From: Siphonodentalium dalli
Lineage: Eukaryota; Mollusca; Scaphopoda; Gadilida; Siphonodentaliidae
Reading direction: 5' to 3'
DNA length: 64,000 nucleotides
Assembly: GCA_032622095.1 (NCBI GenBank)
Contig: CP136066.1
Coordinates: 50,116,380 to 50,180,379 of the forward strand
Part shown: piece by piece, positions 9,085 through 19,982 of the stretch
Position numbering within the stretch: the stretch's first letter is position 1
Layout: each line of letters begins with the position of its first letter
Translations under genes and position numbers: made by a program
Notes under the pieces: model-generated
The model's input: only the letters and a program-made list of their open reading frames with translations
What the model was told of the DNA's origin: nothing
The model's database searches: none

Positions 9085-9622
9085 TTGTCACTCTGACCCA
9101 TGGGCCAGAGTGACAGTCAGCGAGGGGTGGGCCAGAGTGACAACCCAGGGTCGGATTCATCTGTCCAGAAGTTGTGTTAGATTCCAAAGAGTAAGGTGAG
9201 CGCTTTTCGACAGAAAAGAGCACAATTTCCCAATGTATCAATTTTTTCTAGGATTCTAATGCCAGTGTGGTAAGCGAAGGGAGCTCCCATTCGCTGTACA
9301 CATTGAACTTAGAATAATACCGAGAAAAATAGATGTGTTGGTAAATTGTGCTATTTTACCAGTGCATTTTTTAACAAAAGCGAAAGTCTTCGAATAAATT
9401 CGAAGACGCTAGCGTTGTAAAATGTACTCGCAGAAGTTACCTTTCAATGAAATATGTTATGAGATAATGGTAAAATGGTACAGATAGAATTTTCCCGAGT
9501 CAAATCGGTGTTTTATTCATAGAAATATGATGTTTTTGACAAAAAAAGAAACACATCTGATTTGCCGTTTGGAGAAATTTGGTAGAAAAACGCATGACGT
9601 CGTCGGCGACGTCCGCGCGTTT
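9085..9622 (+). repeat. Left inverted-repeat arm of the companion element
   Basis: Reverse complement of 10938-11480. Shared blocks include the CATGGGCCAGAGTGAC region, the run from TTAGATTCCAAAGAGTAAGG, the GTTGGTAAATTGTGCTATTT block, the CGAAGACGCTAGCG block, and the inner CATGACGTCGTCGGCGACG palindrome-like end. No coding potential is evident. Confidence 0.85.
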
Positions 9623-9665
9623 TCAATAAAAAAAACAGATATTCCCATTCTTCATTCATACCGAA

Positions 9666-10064
9666 ATGGATTACCGAGATCTGTATCGGAGCTAGTTGGA
9701 GGATGGGTTGCTGATGCGAGGTGTGTTTGGGGATGAAGCACAGATGATATGGAAGGCTTTGAGTTTAGCAGAAACGGGGACTATAGATAACTGTTTTGAT
9801 ATCTATAGGTACACCGTTATGTTGATGACGGACAACAGAGATCGGGTGTTTGGACTGCCACCACGGTGGTTCCGACACACCAGATTGCTGGGGACATCAA
9901 GATTGATGGTGCGATTTGCGGCTACATCACTACAGCGGTCTATCATAATCTTCTCAGGGCATAGAGTTTACGAATTATTGCCGCTCTGGGGGATACAGAC
10001 AGGCCAGCCATGCAATTGTGCCATTTGGTTGCGACGTTCCCAAGACAACTTTCAGCTGTATTGA
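9666..10064 (+). pseudogene. Short gene in companion element with histone-type 3' end
   Basis: The ATG at 9666 (MDYRDLYRS) is followed by a TAG at 9693-9695. The same frame then runs open to a TGA at 10062-10064, giving about 132 codons including EDGLLMRGVFGDEAQMIWKAL. From roughly 9835 the adjacent frame looks at least as protein-like (GDIKIDGAICGYITTAVY), so a frameshift is possible. I do not recognise the product. The stop of the first frame lies 43 bases before the stem-loop, matching the spacing in the other two genes, which favours that frame at the 3' end. An AT-rich CAATAAAAAAAAC segment follows the inverted-repeat end upstream. Confidence 0.5.
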
Positions 10065-10107
10065 AACCCAAACACATCGTGCGGTTTCTTTTGAAACCAT
10101 CCAAAAC

Positions 10108-10151
10108 GGCCCTTTTCAGGGCCTCACAAATTTTTTTAAAGATACGCTCTG
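10108..10151 (+). terminator. Histone-mRNA-type 3' stem-loop plus downstream element (copy 2)
   Basis: Plus strand: CAAAAC, then GGCCCTTTTCAGGGCC at 10108-10123, then TCACAAA, and AAAGATACGCTCTG at 10138-10151, 14 bases after the stem. The 16-base stem-loop is identical to copies 1 and 3 although it lies on the opposite strand from them. It follows a different gene. Confidence 0.85.
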
Positions 10152-10346
10152 AAATTGCTACTGTACGATTTGTTCATTCTTCCTGAACTTGGAGATAATG
10201 TTCACATAATTTCTTCAAACCAAATTCATTCATCATGAACTTGGAGAGAATGTTCACATAATTTATCAAAGAATACTTCCCTAACAATAAAAAAAACCCC
10301 ACTACCACCCTTCATATCTATAATACGATCATCATATAGCATAATA
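10152..10346. other. Spacer between the two convergent genes
   Basis: AT-rich, with two imperfect copies of a GAACTTGGAGATAATGTTCA-like unit at about 10188 and 10236. No gene is seen. Confidence 0.5.
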
Positions 10347-10390
10347 CAGAGCGTATCTTTCGTGAATTGTAAGTGGCCCTGAAAAGGGCC
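10347..10390 (-). terminator. Histone-mRNA-type 3' stem-loop plus downstream element (copy 3)
   Basis: Minus strand: AAAC, then GGCCCTTTTCAGGGCC at 10390-10375, then ACTTACAA, and GAAAGATACGCTCTG at 10361-10347, 13 bases beyond the stem. It lies 46 bases after the stop of the intact 140-codon gene. Confidence 0.87.
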
Positions 10391-10436
10391 GTTTAAAATA
10401 ATATAAAAAATCATTTCTTTTGTTTCTTCATCACTG

Positions 10437-10859
10437 TTAAATCTTTCCCGAGTGATCCAAATGTTGATCGCTCGTAGGTTCTTTCTGGAAACCATGTACC
10501 TCAATTGGTATGTCAAGCGTGTGAGGTTTCAAGTTGATTGTACATTCAGCCGGTTTTTGTGTTAATTGCTTTCGTAAATCCTTCATTTCCTGCCAAATAT
10601 TCCGTAGCAATTTTGTCTGTTCTTCCCATTGTGAACTGTTGATAACTTGGTATATAACAGGTTGAGTCATTTGTTGTGTTTTCACCGGCGGTGTATACAC
10701 TGATTGTTGATCCGTTCGCGGATACACCATTGGTACCTGTTGCTGTTCTACCCGTGGTGTTATATTGCCTGCATACAGTGGAGTCGACATTTGCGTTGTT
10801 GCAGGAACATGGTCGTCCTGCACATCAATAGTCTTGAGAAATTCCGTAACTGGATCCAT
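10437..10859 (-). CDS. Intact 140-residue protein with histone-type 3' end
   Basis: MDPVTEFLKTID starts an uninterrupted frame. Residues 15-75 are Gln/Pro/Thr/Val-rich and probably disordered (TPPVKTQQMTQPV). Residues about 76-100 (QWEEQTKLLRNIWQEMKDLRKQL) are predicted helical with a coiled-coil heptad pattern. The C-terminal 40 residues are charged. I do not recognise the family. A disordered scaffold-like protein with a short coiled coil is all that can be said. It begins about 80 bases inside the right inverted repeat, mirroring the gene at 8564-8908, and its minus-strand upstream region has a TATATTT sequence. Confidence 0.7.
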   Translation of the reverse strand: MDPVTEFLKTIDVQDDHVPATTQMSTPLYAGNITPRVEQQQVPMVYPRTDQQSVYTPPVKTQQMTQPVIYQVINSSQWEEQTKLLRNIWQEMKDLRKQLTQKPAECTINLKPHTLDIPIEVHGFQKEPTSDQHLDHSGKI

Positions 10860-10937
10860 GTTTCAAATTTCAATTTTACGCATGTAATAACGTTAACATC
10901 TTCGAGGATCAAATATATCGGATGCGCGGGCCTCTTT

Positions 10938-11526
10938 GACGACGTCATGCGTTTTTCTACCAATTTTCCCCGAACGTCAAATCAGCCGTGCTTTCTTTTT
11001 TTGTCAAAAACATCATATTTCTATGAATAAAACACCGATTTGACTCGGGAAATTTTTTATCTGTACCAATTTACCATTATCTCATAACATATTTCACTGA
11101 AAGGTAACTTCTGCGAGTACATTTTACAACGCTAGCGTCTTCGAATTTATTTGAAGACTTTCGCTTTTGTTAAAAACAATGCACTGGTAAAATAGCACAA
11201 TTTACCAACACATCTATTTTTCTCGGTATTATTCTAAGTTCAATGTGTACAGCGAAGAGGAGCGCCCTTCGCTTACCACACTGGTATTAGACTCCGAGAA
11301 AAATCGATACATTGGTAAATTGTGCTCTTTTCTGTCAAAAATCCCTTCGAAGCGCTCACCTTACTCTTTGGAATCTAACACAACCTCTGGACCGATGAAT
11401 CCTACACTGGGAACCTGCCACTCTGGTCCACCCCTCGCTGGCTGCCACTCATCGCTCGTCATCACCCATGGGCCAGAGTATCGACGAGCAGGTGGGGTGG
11501 GCCAGAGTGTCGGCCAATACTACTGT
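10938..11526 (-). repeat. Right inverted-repeat arm of the companion element, with terminus
   Basis: Partner of 9085-9622. It extends further out than the left arm. Its outer part contains short GGGCCAGAGT and CGACGAGC repeats and ends with ACTACT at 11521-11526, at the start of a tandem-repeat unit. Confidence 0.85.
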
Positions 11527-12675
11527 GATTACGGGTGTCTTCGTGTGTTTCAGACAGTATATTTTGGTGATGCGTGGTAGTGCAATACACCTGAGTGTGA
11601 ATTCCATATATTGACTCGTTGACGCATCCACGGCCGATGTTATTAACCCCTTAAAAATCCGTTAAAATACTATATAAAAAACAGAGCCCGGGACCGCCCG
11701 GTCTGCCCCATGGGCCCGTGGACACTATATTTCGAAGCTAAAGCCTATAACGTAACGACATACCCCACAAGGTCAACCTAGAAAATTTTACTCGTTCGCT
11801 CGTCTCCGGCCGGTGATTTTAACCCCACAAATGCCGATATTGGCTAAGATAGCCCGGGTGATTACGGGTGTCTTCGTGTGTTTTCAGACAGTATATTTTG
11901 GTGATGCGTGGTAGTTCAATACACCTGAGTGTGAATTCCATATATTGACTCGTTGACGCATCCACGGCCGATGTTATTAACCCCTCAAAATCCGGTAAAA
12001 TACTATATAAACCAAAAGATCTCTAGAACGCCCGGGCGGCCCCATGGGCCCGTGGACACTATACTTCGGCGTTATAATGTAGCGACATATCCCACAAGGT
12101 CAATCTAGAAAATTGTACTCGTTCACTCGCCTCCGGCCGGTGTTATTAACCCCTCAAAATCCGGTAAAATAATATATAAACAAGAAAAGCCTGGGACCGA
12201 CCGGGACCGCCCGGGCGCGCACATGGGCCCGTGGACACTATATATCGATCGACGTTATAACGTAGTGACATAACCCACGAGGTCAACCTAGAAAAAATTA
12301 CTCGTTCGCTCTTCTCCGGCGGTGTTATTAACCCCTCAAAATCCTGTAAAATACTATATAAACAAAAAGAGCCTGGGACCGCCCGGACCGCCCCCATGGG
12401 CCCGTGAACACTATATCTCGACGTCATAACGTAGCGACATACCCCAAGAGTTCAACCTAGAAACTTTTATCTGTTCGCTCGACTCAGATCGGTGTTATTA
12501 ACCCCGCAAATGTCGATATTGTTAACAGTCACGGGGAGCCCGGTGTCTTCTTGTGATTTCGGACAGTATATTTTGGTGATGCATGGTAGTGCAATACCAC
12601 CTGATAGTGACTTCCAAATATTGACTCGCTGACGTGTCCACGGCCGACGTTATTAACCCACACACAATTCCGCAA
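11527..12675 (+). repeat. Tandem-repeat arm of a foldback element (left)
   Basis: Begins with GTGATTACGGGTGTCTTCG. A full unit of about 328 bases (11526-11853) is followed by shorter ~170-base sub-units at about 11985, 12130, 12310 and 12480. Each sub-unit carries TTATTAACCCC, a TATA-like TACTATATAAA, a CCCGGG-rich block, CATGGGCCCGTGGACACTATAT, TAACGTAGCGACATA, and CTCGTTCGCTCG. Short frames inside are products of the repeat and not genes. The Polinton terminus abuts the first unit. Confidence 0.85.
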
Positions 12676-14017
12676 AATACCGTATCATCATAAATATTCG
12701 TCTCTGGTCGTAAATATCGCAAGTTTGTTGAAAGTTTCCAATGAAAATTAATAACTTTTCACCTATAATTTTTATGTTTTGACCCGAGCGGGTGTAATTA
12801 TGTTGATTTCGATAGCAACAGCTTGTTTGAAGAGAGCCCCGGTTGATGGGAGAAAGTGTTAATATCAATTAGCAATAAACGGTATCGCAATTGTTATATT
12901 GTATGCATTGACCACTTCACAATAATCAGAAGACATATTGGCGGTTTTAAACCGAAACTGTGTTTTCACGCTTCCATACATGGTGCTGTATCCGTGTTGA
13001 GGCTGCTCTACTGAAGCTGAAGGTGAGTCAATATATATTATATAGGGGGTGGGGCGAATGACCATATTACATATTATATACTTTCTTTATTTGCTCCACA
13101 CGCGGAGAGTATGATGACCTCGTCGGGAATAATGTCAAGAGTAAAGGGCACTAATTATTGATAAAATAAAATCATTAATTTTATAACCAAAATTGTTGCA
13201 ATCTGATCGGTGATAATTGACATATGTGGTTAAAATTGGCCCATAACGTGTCAAGAGTTATAGATGCTGTTGACTTCAGACGACTTAAAGGGGCAAATAC
13301 GAGCAATTATGGGCTGGTTTTACAATAAACGCTCTTTATTAGTCATAATATGATAATATGCCAGGCATGTACAACACCCCGGCATAATAGTAAGAAGGTG
13401 GACAATGCGAAGGATCGTGCAAATAGTCATTAAATTGTATGCATATATATTAGGCATATACGCATGTCAGCGTCGCGAATGCTTGACCAATCGTGTAGAT
13501 CGTTTTGAATGCGAGTAGAGTTAGATGATATATGCCTTAATACACATGTATATATCTTATAGTTTAGATATCGGCATTTGATAATAAATCATACTTCTAA
13601 CGAGTTGATATAACATGCACGTCTCAAGACATATTTTGTTATTGTTGCATTTGTCTTCACCGGTCGACATTTTATTTGTGCAATTTGTATAAGTTTTTGA
13701 ACAAAAACAACCTACAATTTGTAACTTCGAAGAGTAATTCCCGTATATACGAATAGTTACTCTATGGGACCCATAGTATGGTCATTCTTTTTACCCCATG
13801 TTTCAATTTTCACCGATTGCAACCGTAATGGTTATATAATTAATTAATTAATTTTATTAATAATTAGTTCCCTTTTAAGACCGCCTGTAGATAAAAAGCC
13901 ATTTGCGTCAGCCTTTCAAGTGGGAGGCGTTAGGATGAATAACTCTTTCTTAGAACTCGAAATTTCAGAAGAGTCTATTATAAATTGGTGCGTTAGATTA
14001 GATTACTCGATCCTTAA
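12676..14017. other. Central region of the foldback
   Basis: AT-rich unique sequence between the inverted arms. No frame has coding character; short AT-tract words occur near 13840-13870. It holds no recognisable transposase. Confidence 0.6.
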
Positions 14018-14893
14018 ATGACTGTCTGAAACACACGAAGACACCCGTAATCACCCTGGCTCTCTTAGCCAATATCAGCATTTGTGGGGTTAATATCACC
14101 GGCCGGAGACAAGCGAACGAGTAAAATTTTCTAGGTTGACCTTGTGGGGTATGTCGCTGCGTTATAACGCCGAAATATAGTGTCCACGGCCCATGGGGCC
14201 ACCCGGGCGGACCCGGGCGGTCCCGCGGGCTCTTTTTGTTTATATAGTATTTTACCGGGTTTTGAGGGGTTAATAACATCGGCCGTGGATGAGTCAACGA
14301 GTCAATATATGGAATTCAGACTCAGGTGCATTGCACTACCACGCATCACCAAAAATACTGTCTGAAACACACGAAGACACCCGTAATCACCCTGGCTCTC
14401 TTAGCCAATATCGACATTTGTGGGGTTTATTAATATCACCGTCCGTAGACAAGCGAGCGAGTAAATATATCTAGTTTGACCTCGTGGGGTATGTCGCTAC
14501 GTTATAACGTCGAAATATAGTGTCCACGGGCTCATGGGTCGCCCGGGCGGTCCCGGGCTCTTTTTTATATATAGTATTTTACCGTATTTTGAGGGGTTAA
14601 TAACATCGGCCGTGGATGCGTCAATGAGTCAATATATGGAATTCACACTCAGGTGTATTACACTATCACGCATCACCAAAATTTACTGTCTGAAAACACA
14701 CGAAGACACCCGTAATCACCCTGGCTCTCTTAGCCAATATCGGCATTTGTGGGGTTAATATCACCGGCCGGAGACGAGCGAGCGAGTAAAAATTTCTATG
14801 TTGCCCTTAGGTGGTATGTCGCTACGTTATAACGTCGATATATAGTGTTCACGGGCCCGTGTGAGCGCCCGGGTGGTCCCGGGCGGCCCCCGG
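14018..14893 (-). repeat. Tandem-repeat arm of the foldback (right, inverted)
   Basis: Reverse complement of the 11527-12675 units. Three rounds begin with CTGTCTGAAACACACGAAG (about 14020, 14358, 14687), giving the same ~330-base period. It ends after a GC-rich CCCGGGCGGCCCCCGGGCG block. Confidence 0.85.
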
Positions 14894-15338
14894 GCGACAT
14901 TTGTCATCAACGATATACACTTAACGTACGTTATGGAACAGCCATAGCACTGTAATTACAGTAACATGGACGCATTTACCCACCGTTCTGTTTCGAGTGC
15001 TACACAGCATAAGCGCACACAATAGATTGGAGTTCCACGCCCTCAAATAAAATTCTTGTTGTAATGAGTGTGATTACTTAGGTGACTGCATATCGATTAT
15101 GAGATAATGACACTTATGTCCGCTCTGCCACGCTCCAACAATACTCCAACTATATAGTATGTGTCTGTGATAAGTGAATATACAATTTTGTTCGCCTCTT
15201 TTACATGTTATAGCCACAAACACATAATTTAGACTATGGGCCAGACCCACTCGTCGGGTACCAAATTTCCCGGCAAATTGCAACCTATATAATTATTTTG
15301 AAAGCCATTAAAATAGCATGTTCCAAATTGCACGATAT
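14894..15338. other. Unassigned spacer
   Basis: No gene or repeat boundary recognised between the foldback and the large tandem duplication. Confidence 0.5.
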
Positions 15339-18300
15339 CTGTCTGTTCATCATTAGCATAATATAAGCTTCCGGTGAGCAAGGCGGGGTACCTTGTTTGT
15401 GGGCCCAGGACACTGTGGCATCACCTGCTCATTCTGTATATGGGCTCTATAAAACAATCATACATCGATCCCTTTGGAATGGCGTCCTGCTGTCAAGGGT
15501 TCTTTCGGAATATTAGACGTTTGACGATTTTCTGGGTAACCAGGTTTATTTATTTATAAACCACTGATTATTTTAGTTAGTTATTTCTTAGTTCGACCAA
15601 CTATTTATCCTAATTTACTATTATGTTAAACAATTTTATCCTTTTATCATGATAGCATCATAACGATCTATTTGGATTACCAAAATACACGATGAACATG
15701 GCCATTATGGTACCAATAAAGCACATATATGTCACTCTAATAACCCAAAGGGGATAATAACGTTGTATGTTTGGATTATGATCATAAAATTTCATATAAC
15801 AACGCTATTATAAGCCCACACTAAGTTCAGATACACATGTTATGACTATAACTTGGGTCCATTTGCTATAACCCTTATTGGTAAATATATTTATATCCAC
15901 ATTCCAAAAGTACAGTTGTTTGTGTGAAAACTAATTTAATTTATAATACTTTCAACGGCAGATAAAGCATGAACATATAATTATGAACAACACACATTCA
16001 ATATGTATCCCTTTAAATAGCCTTACACGCACCCGACATGTGACGTCACGTACGGATACACGTCACACCGGAGCTCGTGAATCGTGACGTATCTCATAAC
16101 GTCTGCACTTCATACTAGCAGGAATAAGGCCCAGATAGGCTGTTTATTTTGGCTCCTTCGCGAATAGAGGATATGTATTCTTAAATAATTTGCATGTACT
16201 GACGAACGGTAATACTACATGGAGGTTACTACATGTGTTTAGTTTCTGATTACAGGTAAACTAATGTTAATTTATACCACGTTTTTGCTTTTAATTGGGT
16301 TTTTACCGGACAAAACACGGTTTTTACTTCGCGCAATTTTGTGGTTAGACAACCTATACACTATCAACACAGTTTATAACTATAATATATGTTCGGACAT
16401 AAATACCGTCGCGATTTTTACAGTGCACTGTTACCAGCGCGCGTGATAAAAAAAACCTTTGGCAATTCGTACTAGTTTGATATTGGAGGAATCAGCAGGC
16501 AATGTTCTGGCTTTCAGCGTACAGGCCAAGGACTTGGTCTGTACGGGAGAACTGGCCTGTCATAGGGTCGTGCACTTACTCCCGAAACCACATATAAAAT
16601 AACAGATTGCTTTATATTTGTTATAGACCTGAGGTGTACCTGACGAGCTGCTGTGGCCAAATATTTGTTTATAGGACCAACTTTCGGAACAAAAATACTA
16701 TTTCGGAACGGACTTAGTAAACATTTTCCAAACAAATGATTCTTTCTGTGTTATCAATCTAGTACGATAAGTCAAATATACATACACTCAAATGACAGTC
16801 AATATGACATGTTTACATAGCTCCACATGTCAACATCACTTTAATAACAGGACCCGTTAACCAACAAACCATTTAACTTGTGTATAATTGATTGTTTACC
16901 TATATATATGGGATGGCCTACATTTTATATCTGCCATCACTATAAAAAATTGTATGCATGGGAACTTTGAACATAATCCCAGCCGATGTACCCTATATAC
17001 ATAACTGTTATATACTCTATATAAAGAGCGTTTACCATATAATATGTATAGGTTTGTAATTTAATTATTTACTGACAACAGCCCTAGATATCATGACAAA
17101 TATAAAATAGACAAGTTGTCGTGTGATATATAGATACTTACTACATGTATAGCCAAGCTACTGCATTAAATAAAGAGTGGTTTATCTATGATTTATTTTT
17201 ATACAGGATTTATGGGTACCGATAATCAAACAACGGGACCTCCCTTGATCAAGGAAACGAAATAACCTTTCACGGTAGTGTGTGGATAATTCGATAATTG
17301 GAAAATTATCAGTGTTGGTATCTTTTAATAGGTATATGAAGTGAAAACATTCATACCCAAGTATGAATGATTATGGTTTGCATATGCGTACATGTTAAAC
17401 GCACTTATTTTACAAAGTCGGGAACTCCAGGCCCAAAAATATGCAAACAAGTATACACGCACGTATGCATATAATTAAATAGCTTTATTTGTTATAAATA
17501 TTGCGGACTCCAACAGTCCAACTCCATGCACGCATAACATACGCTAATATATATTTAATACAATGTAGGATAACGTTTTGTGGCCGACATTCAATGTCTG
17601 CCATTTAGTCAGTCCGACCGTCCGTCCGTTTGTGTCTGTTTTCCACGAGAGATGTTTATGTCTCACCTGGATGTCATTATTAAGTGTATACCGATATTTA
17701 ATATGTAAAATACACATATATGATAACGCATGTTATCTTGTCATGTAAAAATGCTTACTACATGTATCAACTTTGTTTCCCAGACTGTTAAGCTACTGCA
17801 TAAATATAAAGGGTGGTTCATCTATGAGTTATTTATTTTTATACGGGAATTTTAGGTAATCAAACAACGGGACCTCCCTTGGTCAAAGAAACGAAATAAC
17901 CTTCCACGATAGTGTGTGGATTATTCGATAATTGATTGTCAATGTTGATATCTTTTAATGAGTATATGAGTGAAACATTCATACCCAAGTATGAATGGTT
18001 ATGGTTTGTATATGCGTACATGTTAAATGCACTTGTTTTACAAAGACGGGAACTTCAGGCCCCAAAAATACAAGCAGGTAAACACGCACATATATGCATA
18101 TAATTAAATAGCGTTATTTGTTATAAATATTGCGGACTCCAACAGTCCAGCTCCTTGCACGCATAAAAGACGCTAATACATATTTAATATAATGTAGGAT
18201 AACGTTTTGTGGCCGACATTCAATGTCTGCCGTTTAGCCAGTCCGTCCGTCCGTCCGTTTGCGTCTGTTTTCCGCGAGAGATTTTTATGTCTCACCTGAA

Positions 18301-18380
18301 TGCCATAATTTGTGTATACTATATTTAAAATGTAAAATATACATATGATAACGCGGAAATATGTAAAATATAGGAATTTA
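15339..18380. repeat. Large tandem duplication, copy A (uninterrupted)
   Basis: 15339-16664 matches 18614-19940 at a constant offset of 3275 bases. 16665-17175 matches 23752-24261. 17176-17583 matches 31526-31932. It also contains an internal ~630-base tandem pair (about 17140-17770 and 17771-18380), recognised from the repeated CATTCATACCCAAGTATGAATG-type palindrome region, the GGGACCTCCCTTG block and the GGCCGACATTCAATGTCTGCC block. A TGACGTCA site occurs at about 16041 and again in copy B. It is non-coding throughout. Confidence 0.88.
17165..17185. other. Empty target site of the Ngaro insertion
   Basis: The sequence ATTAAATAAAG / AGTGGTTTAT in copy A is continuous. In copy B the same words flank the 7.26-kb retrotransposon. 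Confidence 0.85.
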
Positions 18381-18613
18381 TGCGCCCGATGCGATCTCGG
18401 TGGATTCCGATACCTCCCGCTAACAACAAGGATTCCTCCGATGTTTATATAAACAATATAACCTGACTACGACTGTTGTTGAATTTATAGTTGTAAATTT
18501 TGGGCTTTGTAAGTGTATACCATCGTGTAAGCAAATCTTGATATTCAGGATTCTCTACAATTTTATTTACACTATTTTTATTTTTGACTGGCTAAAACTG
18601 CTCCTACGGCAGA
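18381..18613. other. Junction between copies A and B
   Basis: A short unique stretch with no gene. Copy B begins at the CTGTCTGTTCATC word at 18614. Confidence 0.6.
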
Positions 18614-19940
18614 CTGTCTGTTCATCATTAGCATAATATAAGCTTCCGGTGAGCAAGGCGGGGTACCTTGTTTGTGGGCCCAGGACACTGGGGCATCACC
18701 TGCTCATTCTGTATATGGGCTCTATAAAACAATGATACATCGATCCCTTTGGAATGGTGTCATGCTCTCAAGGGTTCTTTCGGAATATTAGACGTTTGAC
18801 GATTTTCTGGGTAACCAGGTTTATTTATTTATAAACCACTGATTATTTTAGTTAGTTATTTCTTAGTTCGACCAACTATTTATCCTAATTTACTATTATG
18901 TTAAACAATTTTATCCTTTTATCATGATAGCATCATAACGATCTATTTGGATTACCAAAATACACGATGAACATGGCCATTATGGTACCAATAAAGCATA
19001 TATATGTCACTCTAATAACCCAAAGGGGATAATAACGTTGTATGTTTGGATTATGATCATAAAATTTCATATAACAACGCTATTATAAGCCCACACTAAG
19101 TTCAGATACACATGTTATGACTATAACTTGGGTCCATTTGCTATAACCCTTATTGGTAAATATATGTATATCCACATTCCAGCAGTACAGTTGTTTGTGT
19201 GAAAACTAATTTAATTTATAATACTTCAACGGGCAGATAAAGCATGAACATATAATTATGAAAAACACACATTCAATATGTATCCCTTTAAATAGCCTTA
19301 CACGCACCCGACATGTGACGTCACGGACGGATACACGTCACACCGGAGCTCGTGAATCGTGACGTATCTCATAACGTCTGCACGTCATACTAGCAGGAAT
19401 AAGGCACAGGTAGGCTGTTTATTTTGGCTCCTTCGCGAATAGAGGATATGTATTCTTAAATAATTCGCATGTACTGACGAACGGTAATACTACATGGAGG
19501 TTACTACATGTGTTTATTTTCTGATTACAGGTAAACTAATGTTAATTTATACCACGTTTTTGCTTTTAATTGGGTTTTTTAACGGACAAAACACGGTTTT
19601 TACTTTGCGAAATTTTGTGGTTAGACAACCTATACACTATCAACACAGTTTATAACTATAATATATGTTCGGACATAAATACCGTCGCGATTTTTACAGT
19701 GCACTGTTACCATCGCGCGTGATAAAAAACCTTTGGCAGTTCGTACTAGTTTGATATTGGAGGAATCAGCAGGCAATGTTCTGGCTTTCAGCGTACAGGC
19801 CAAGGACTTGGTCTGTACGGGAGAACTGGTCTGTCCATAGGGTCGTGCATTTACTCCCGAAACCACATATAAAATAACAGATTGCTTTATATTTGTTATA
19901 GACCAGAGTTGTACCTGACGAGCTGCTGTGGCCAAATATT
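18614..19940. repeat. Large tandem duplication, copy B, first segment
   Basis: Nearly identical to 15339-16665 with few substitutions. It is interrupted after GGCCAAATATT by a 3.8-kb insertion, then resumes at 23752. Confidence 0.88.
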
Positions 19941-19944
19941 TTTT

Positions 19945-19982
19945 CACCCACTGACCGACGCGCGAAGCGCGTCCAGTGGGTG
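19945..19982. repeat. GC-rich hairpin at the insertion end
   Basis: CACCCACTG pairs with CAGTGGGTG, and inside that GACGCGC-GAA-GCGCGTC pairs almost perfectly, giving a 38-base hairpin with a GAA loop next to a T-run. Confidence 0.85.

Larger units (their letters stand above)
9081..11526. mobile_element. 2.4-kb Polinton-related companion element with long inverted repeats
   Basis: Two arms of about 540-590 bases face each other around a 1.3-kb core that holds two convergent short genes, each with a histone-type 3' end. The right terminus reads, inward from 11526 on the minus strand, AGTAGTATTGG, fitting the AG...CT ends common in Polintons. The left outer end is not clean. It may be a deletion derivative that keeps the terminal repeats and end genes of a Polinton, or an independent small virus-like element sharing the same repeats. 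It has no polymerase or integrase. Confidence 0.65.

Noticed and set aside
12146-14758. Several 60-99-codon frames in the GC-rich foldback arms
   Set aside because: The same peptide pieces repeat in each unit and on both arms, in step with the DNA repeat; no coding signature.
16035-16050. TGACGTCA (CRE-like) site as a host promoter, repeated at about 19316
   Set aside because: It lies in a non-coding duplicated repeat without any downstream gene; an 8-base site alone is weak evidence.
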